Assembly (NCBI GenBank): GCA_002311835.1
Contig: DBZY01000078.1
Span: forward strand, 2,562-22,552
Length of the DNA stretch: 19,991 nt
Direction of reading: 5' to 3'
From: Proteobacteria bacterium UBA1148
Lineage (GTDB): Bacteria; Pseudomonadota; Gammaproteobacteria; Steroidobacterales; Rariloculaceae
Shown: positions 15,737 to 19,991 of the stretch, in pieces
Position numbering within the stretch: position 1 is the stretch's first letter
Layout of the letters: the number at the start of each line of letters is the position of its first letter
Made by a program: the position numbers and the translations under genes
The notes under the pieces: generated by a model
The model's input: the letters and a program-made list of their open reading frames with translations, nothing else
Database searches by the model: none
Told to the model about the DNA's origin: nothing

Positions 15737-16243
15737 TCACTCCTCCTCATCACCCACTATAGCGGTCGCCTTGATCTCGAGCATGATCTCTGGACGAGCA
15801 AATCCTACTACGGTAATTAGCGCACTCGAAGGGTAACGTCCTGACTCAAAATGTTCCTTACGAATATCAATAAATGCATCACCGTTGCGAACATCATCAA
15901 TGTAAACCGTCATAGTCACAATATCTGACAGCGTACCGCCGAAGTGCTGCAACCGTTCATCGAGAATACGAAAGATTTCGCGTGCCTGACCTTCAAAATT
16001 GCCAGCCATGGAGTTGCCATCTGCATCGACAGTTGCAGTCTGGCCAGCCAGCCAAATCGTCCTGCCCCCTTCCGTTGCGACCGCGCGCGAGAAGGCTCGC
16101 AACTCACCACGATCATCGGTGGCGAATTCCCGAACAACTGGGTCAGCAGCCCAAGATAACGTAGCCAATATTGTGGCTGCAGCTATGAGTAGTAATCCTG
16201 AGCCTCGTCGTAAAATTTTGTTGATTCTTCTGTTCCTCAGCAT
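15737..16243 (-). CDS. Exported RidA (YjgF/YER057c/UK114)-like protein
   Basis: A 168-residue protein whose C-terminal 130 residues are a RidA/YjgF domain: TIWLAGQTATVDADGN, AREIFRILDERLQHFGGTLSDIVTMTVYIDD, then YPSSALITVVGFARPEIMLEIKATAIV. Before it lies a signal peptide, MLRNRRINKILRRGSGLLLIAAATILATLSWAA. The canonical RidA enamine/imine deaminase Arg (in the YPAR-type segment) is not present; the segment reads Y-P-S-S here. This argues for one of the non-deaminase Rid subgroups, or for a different activity. The start is supported by GGAGG six bases before the ATG at 16243. Typical cytosolic RidA proteins are about 130 residues and lack a signal. It heads a probable minus-strand unit and is divergent from the lipoprotein amidase across a 106-base gap with an inverted repeat. 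The substrate is unknown. Confidence 0.88.
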   Translation of the reverse strand: MLRNRRINKILRRGSGLLLIAAATILATLSWAADPVVREFATDDRGELRAFSRAVATEGGRTIWLAGQTATVDADGNSMAGNFEGQAREIFRILDERLQHFGGTLSDIVTMTVYIDDVRNGDAFIDIRKEHFESGRYPSSALITVVGFARPEIMLEIKATAIVGDEEE

Positions 16244-16266
16244 GATGTACCTCCACAGGTGTCTCC

Positions 16267-16283
16267 CTATGAGGCTATCATAG
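16267..16283. promoter_or_regulatory. Inverted repeat in the RidA-like/amidase divergent gap, possible operator
   Basis: CTATGA-GGCTA-TCATAG is a perfect 6-5-6 inverted repeat lying 24-40 bases upstream of the RidA-like start and 67-83 bases upstream of the amidase start. It overlaps a TATGAT that could serve as a minus-strand -10. A repressor or activator site serving both genes is plausible, but no regulator gene is in the window. Confidence 0.3.
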
Positions 16284-16349
16284 ACCCGAGCGTTAGCGGC
16301 GAACTGCGGAGAATCATACAAAAGATTGCTGCCAGGAAGGATTAGAACA

Positions 16350-18083
16350 ATGACAATAAAGTACCTGAACTATGCGATGACTATGTTTGTCTTCTTTTTC
16401 CTCGGTTGTGAGGCAGAAACCATTGTTGAATCCAACGTCATAACAACAAACGAGTCTTTCAACCTAGTGGAATCGACAATTCAGGAAATGCAAACCGCAA
16501 TGAATGAAGGGCGCCTCACGGCACAAGGTCTTGTGCAGCAATATCTCACGCGCATTGCCCTTTATGAAAACCTGCTGAACGCTACCATTAGCGTGAACCC
16601 CAATGCGATGGCGGTAGCTGAACAACTAGACCGCGAACGTGCTGAAGGACAGGTTCGAGGACCCCTCCATGGTATTCCCATCGCTCTGAAGGACAATATT
16701 CATACGATTGATATGCCGACGACGGGCGGTGCGCTGGCTTTCGCGGGGCTCACTCCACCCTATGATGCAACTTTAACCAAAAAACTACGAGAAGCCGGCG
16801 CGATTATCATCGCTAAAACAGTCATGACCGAGTTAGCAAACTGGGTATCCGGTGCGCCCCTAGACATGCCCGACAACTATAGCTCCCTCGGCGGTTATGG
16901 GTTTAACCCTTATGATCCTCGCCGCGATCCTCGTCCTGGAATCGGGGATGGCATGCCAGTGCTTTCACCGGGTGGCTCAAGCTCGGGTATTGGCACCAGT
17001 GCTAACCTGTGGGCAGCTAATGTTGGCACAGAAACTTCCGGGTCGATCCTTTGGCCTTCGAACCAGAATATGCTGGTTGGCATCAAACCCACAGTGGGAC
17101 GCATTAGCCGCTATGGAATCATCCCTATTACCGCCGATCAGGATACGGCAGGACCTATGGCAAGAAACGTTACCGACGCCACCATTTTATTTGGCGTGCT
17201 GGAAAATATTGAGCCAGATCCCAACGACCCCTCAACCGGTCGATGTGAGCCGCCGACAGACGGTGACTACACAACATTTCTGGACGCTGACAGCCTACGC
17301 GGTGCACGCATCGGAATTCCACGCGCAGGTTTTGTGGAGCCTAATACCGTAGTAGGCACCGAAAATCCTCGCGGTGGAATCAGTTCTTCACAATTCGAAC
17401 TGTTTGAGGAAGCGATCGCAATCCTAGAGGAAAGAGGGGCGACCGTTATCGATCCAGCAAACTTGCCCACGGTCCTCGATCCTGACCCAGAACGTAATCT
17501 TTTTCGATGGAGTATCTGCGCGGGAGAAGATAAGACACGAGGCAACGATGAAGACTGCTCGATTGTGTTTAAGTACGGTATGAAACGTGACTTTAATGCC
17601 TGGCTAGAATCTCTCGGCAGTATCGCTCCGGTAAGCTCGCTCACAGAGTTACGAGAATGGAATACGGAAAACGCACTACTCGGAACGATAAAGTACGAAC
17701 AATCACTACTCGACATCTCAGACGAGGTCGATCTAGATAGAGACCGTGCACGTTATGAAGCAGATCGTGAAAAAGACATCGAGCTGGCGGGCACACATGG
17801 GATTGACGCAGCTATTGCCGAATATGATCTAGATGCGCTCCTGTTTCCAATGAATCGGGGCTCAAACGTTGCCGCCAGGCCAGGGTATCCATCTGTAATC
17901 GTTCCTTTTGGCATGGTGGGAAACCAACCAGAACCCGCATTTCCAGAAGGCTTCGAAGCCCGACCAGGACCGTTTGGGGTCTCCTTCACAGGACTCGCCT
18001 GTAGCGAACCTGGGCTAATTGGGTTGGCCTACGCTTTTGAACAGGCGACTCAGCGGCGCACCGCACCATCAAGCGCCCCCTGA
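16350..18083 (+). CDS. Amidase-signature family lipoprotein
   Basis: A 577-residue amidase-signature enzyme. The triad is complete: K114 in GIPIALKDN, cis-Ser S210 in PGGSSSG and nucleophile S232 in GTETSGSILWPS. The N terminus is a lipoprotein signal, with a hydrophobic core FVFFF and lipobox FLGC, so Cys20 would be lipidated and the enzyme tethered to the envelope. Residues from about 37 onward cover the full amidase domain, including GIKPTVGRISRYGIIPITADQDTAGPMARNVTDA. This N-terminal subtype with the SSLGGYGFNPYDP-like insertion differs from the Tat amidase at 4101, so it is probably not a recent duplicate. The start is supported by AGGAAGGA eight bases before the ATG at 16350; an in-frame ATG eight codons earlier lacks this. 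The substrate is unknown, and a peptide or acyl amide is possible. It is divergent from the RidA-like gene, with which it may share control. Confidence 0.92.
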   Translation: MTIKYLNYAMTMFVFFFLGCEAETIVESNVITTNESFNLVESTIQEMQTAMNEGRLTAQGLVQQYLTRIALYENLLNATISVNPNAMAVAEQLDRERAEGQVRGPLHGIPIALKDNIHTIDMPTTGGALAFAGLTPPYDATLTKKLREAGAIIIAKTVMTELANWVSGAPLDMPDNYSSLGGYGFNPYDPRRDPRPGIGDGMPVLSPGGSSSGIGTSANLWAANVGTETSGSILWPSNQNMLVGIKPTVGRISRYGIIPITADQDTAGPMARNVTDATILFGVLENIEPDPNDPSTGRCEPPTDGDYTTFLDADSLRGARIGIPRAGFVEPNTVVGTENPRGGISSSQFELFEEAIAILEERGATVIDPANLPTVLDPDPERNLFRWSICAGEDKTRGNDEDCSIVFKYGMKRDFNAWLESLGSIAPVSSLTELREWNTENALLGTIKYEQSLLDISDEVDLDRDRARYEADREKDIELAGTHGIDAAIAEYDLDALLFPMNRGSNVAARPGYPSVIVPFGMVGNQPEPAFPEGFEARPGPFGVSFTGLACSEPGLIGLAYAFEQATQRRTAPSSAP

Positions 18084-18145
18084 CATTGATAAGTAACACG
18101 TCGTGGGATAACAAAATGCCGGAAAATGCGTTATCTAGCGAAAAT

Positions 18146-18166
18146 AGCGTGGGTAGCCGACGCTTT
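18146..18166. terminator. Candidate bidirectional terminator between convergent genes
   Basis: In the 125-base gap between two convergent genes, AGCGT and ACGCT can form a five-base stem around a 9-base loop, with two further GC pairs possible inside. A TTT follows on the plus strand and ATTTT on the minus strand. Position fits a shared terminator; the T runs are short. Confidence 0.3.
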
Positions 18167-18208
18167 GTCCCAAATCCCAATGAAAGTAATGATGCTAAAC
18201 GCACCTCA

Positions 18209-19991
18209 TCATTCGACGGCTAGGTGACAATGCACGCAGTTCGCTGTCTGAGCGACACGATCAATCGCATGAGCCAGGGGATCAAAGGGAATAAGCTCAG
18301 CATGGCAGGCACCACAATTCTGCTGTTCACCCATAACGACTCGGTGTACACGTTCAAAATGAGAGTATCCGGGGCGTGCCTCGCTCACGAGCTCCGGCAA
18401 TCTATGGCATGTATCACAAACTTCGATATCTAGCGGAGAAAACTCCGGAAGCTCAATCTCCTCTGAAATTATTTGTGGTCTTGTTGCACGCAACTCGCGC
18501 GATTCGCCAACATGCCGCAGCAAGGTTCTTCCGGCCACACGACCGGTAAGCATAGCGGGGCCTAAAAACGTGCCCTCCAGACCCGCTGAACCATTTACTC
18601 CGACAAATCCGGTTAGCTCACCAGAAGCATAGAGTCCTGGGATCACGGTACCGTCTTCGCGAACAACCTGCATCTGGTGATCTACAGTTACACCGCCCAT
18701 ACTCTTTCGAGTCATTGGGAAAAATTGGATCGCATAGAAAGGTGGCTGATCAATCTTTGCTAACGGAGAAAGCTCATCATTACTCTCGAATCGGCCAAAG
18801 TCTTCATCTACACCCCTCTCGACCATAGAGTTGTAATGGGCGACAGTTGATTCAAACTTATCCTGATCTTGACCTATTAACCCTGCAAGCTCCGCGAGTG
18901 ACTCAGCCTGGGTGGTAAGTTCTGGGTTATCAAGAATTTCTTCCCGAATCCGTTGATAATCATCCCAGCCGCTACCTGAAACGTAAAACCCTTCATTCTC
19001 ATCGTCATCAAAGATAGCCCAATAGGTAGATGGGGTTTGAGCAACCACGGCAGCCAAAATCGACTTCGTATCATTGATCTCATTAACAAAACGCTCGCCC
19101 TTGGTATTTATCCATATGGATTCTGAATGACGGGAGGCGAGAGCACGACCCTCTCCTGGGTAGTGGGGATGTGGGAGCCCCCATGGATAATTCCACTGGT
19201 GATCCATGCGATGGAACCCTGCTCCAACATCAGCCGCAAGACCATGCCCCGAACCCTCTGAATTGAGACCTGAACCCACCAAGAGATCGCTAGGCTCGGC
19301 AAGGTGCGCAGGCCAGAACCGTCTAACCATCTCCATGTTACTTTGGAATCCGCCGGTAGCTAGCAATACCCTATCCGCACGGAGCTCGGCTGTGTTACCA
19401 GTCCTTAAATCTTCTCCCTGTACGCCGACAACCTGCCCTCCATCTACCACTAACTGATTAATCTTAAAGTTCCATCGAAACGTCACGTTCGGATAACGCA
19501 GTACTTCACTGTAGATAGGTGTCACAAGCCCAAGGCCACGGCCATCGGGTCGATGGAAGCGAGGTACGCTATTCCCAAAATGTAAATTAACACCCGACCA
19601 CCGAACCCCGAGGGATTCCAACCATACCCCAACCTCTGTTCCAGAATGCTGAGTGTAATAATCGACCCAATAGGGATCCGGATCCGTGCCCCATTCAAAG
19701 AAATCCTCGGTTGCGATTTCTGGTGTATCCACGATACCCAGCTCGCGCTGTAGCGCAGAGCCAACGATCGCCACGCCACCACCAGACATCACCGCATGCC
19801 CGCCGAATACAGACCACATATCAACTATCTGCACTCTAACTCCGCCCTGCGCCGCCTCCAGTGCTGCAGAAAGTCCAGATATGCCAGCGCCGACGATGAT
19901 GACATCAACCTCAGGTGACTCCTGGGCAAGACCCAACGAACTAATGCCGAAGTTAGAAGCAAATAGTAGTACGGCGAGTGCGCTCGTGTGC
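18209..19991 (-). CDS. Exported flavocytochrome c-type FAD oxidoreductase with C-terminal triheme tail (5' end outside window)
   Basis: The start lies beyond the right edge. The visible reading frame is open through the end of a signal peptide (ALAVLLFASNFGISSLGLAQ, then E-S), so a start in the window (a TTG at 19936) would be wrong. About 500 residues form a fumarate reductase/flavocytochrome c FAD domain: VIIVGAGISGLSAALEA near 19890, LLATGGFQ, GERFVNE, and IPGLYASGELTGF. The last 69 residues carry three c-type heme motifs, CDTCH (near 18418), CGACH (near 18316) and CVHCH (near 18238), each with extra His residues nearby that could be second ligands. In classical Shewanella fumarate reductases the hemes are N-terminal. 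Here the substrate-site H-H-T-M-G-G is R-K-S-M-G-G, and the N-R-L-G-G segment is S-A-G-L-E-G, so fumarate is unlikely to be the substrate. It probably exchanges electrons with a periplasmic partner. No partner gene is in the window. Confidence 0.9.
   Translation of the reverse strand, partial: HTSALAVLLFASNFGISSLGLAQESPEVDVIIVGAGISGLSAALEAAQGGVRVQIVDMWSVFGGHAVMSGGGVAIVGSALQRELGIVDTPEIATEDFFEWGTDPDPYWVDYYTQHSGTEVGVWLESLGVRWSGVNLHFGNSVPRFHRPDGRGLGLVTPIYSEVLRYPNVTFRWNFKINQLVVDGGQVVGVQGEDLRTGNTAELRADRVLLATGGFQSNMEMVRRFWPAHLAEPSDLLVGSGLNSEGSGHGLAADVGAGFHRMDHQWNYPWGLPHPHYPGEGRALASRHSESIWINTKGERFVNEINDTKSILAAVVAQTPSTYWAIFDDDENEGFYVSGSGWDDYQRIREEILDNPELTTQAESLAELAGLIGQDQDKFESTVAHYNSMVERGVDEDFGRFESNDELSPLAKIDQPPFYAIQFFPMTRKSMGGVTVDHQMQVVREDGTVIPGLYASGELTGFVGVNGSAGLEGTFLGPAMLTGRVAGRTLLRHVGESRELRATRPQIISEEIELPEFSPLDIEVCDTCHRLPELVSEARPGYSHFERVHRVVMGEQQNCGACHAELIPFDPLAHAIDRVAQTANCVHCHLAVE

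Noticed and set aside
16326..16350. ATG at 16326 as the start of the lipoprotein amidase
   Set aside because: The ATG at 16350 has AGGAAGGA at the right distance and gives a shorter, normal lipoprotein signal.
17267..17716. A 149-codon minus-strand frame opposite the lipoprotein amidase
   Set aside because: The plus-strand frame is a conserved amidase domain throughout this span.
18117..18224. A 35-residue plus-strand open frame overlapping the end of the flavocytochrome gene
   Set aside because: It has a weak ribosome site, low-complexity Ser/Asn-rich sequence and overlaps the candidate terminator, so chance is the simpler reading.
1..19991. Mobile element, CRISPR, tRNA or rRNA
   Set aside because: No transposase, integrase, direct-repeat array, terminal inverted repeats, cloverleaf or rRNA-like stretch was recognised on either strand.

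Overview
The window reads as bacterial chromosome from a Gram-negative, probably a marine or otherwise free-living gammaproteobacterium-like organism. The basis is Sec, Tat and lipoprotein export signals on most products, Shine-Dalgarno starts, a base composition near 50% G+C by eye, and a set of families (Abhydrolase_10-type hydrolases, DUF6152, LVIVD propellers, BKACE) that often occur together in uncultured marine proteobacterial genomes. The taxonomic placement is inference. I see no rRNA, tRNA, insertion sequence, phage gene, CRISPR array, transporter or transcription factor, and no gene-free stretch above 300 bases (the longest is 6779-6983).

Layout. (A) 1-6778, minus strand: a likely five-gene transcription unit, in order of transcription a PAL-like NHL propeller, a Tat-exported amidase, an LVIVD propeller, and two tandem paralogous Abhydrolase_10-type hydrolases, the second cut by the window edge. 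(B) 6984-10257, plus strand: a small DUF6152 protein, a seven-repeat FG-GAP lipoprotein two bases downstream, and an MDR oxidoreductase with a signal peptide. (C) 10262-11689, minus: an exported sulfatase. (D) 11814-13670, plus: a cytoplasmic pair, SMP-30/gluconolactonase and BKACE. (E) 13809-16243, minus: an exported RidA-like protein, an unrecognised secreted protein and a larger DUF6152 protein. (F) 16350-18083, plus: a lipoprotein amidase. (G) 18209-19991, minus: an exported flavoprotein with a C-terminal triheme tail, open at its 5' end.

Fourteen of the sixteen genes encode products with a visible export signal. The predicted chemistries are ester and amide hydrolysis, sulfate removal and redox. 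I infer an envelope-located degradation or modification programme for some complex organic substrate, feeding small lactone or beta-keto acid intermediates to the cytoplasmic gluconolactonase/BKACE pair. The substrate is unknown, and the link between clusters rests only on proximity. The most unusual points are the two DUF6152 proteins that both appear to mature to an N-terminal His-His, an MDR dehydrogenase and a RidA-like protein with signal peptides, and a flavocytochrome with hemes at the C terminus and altered substrate-site residues.
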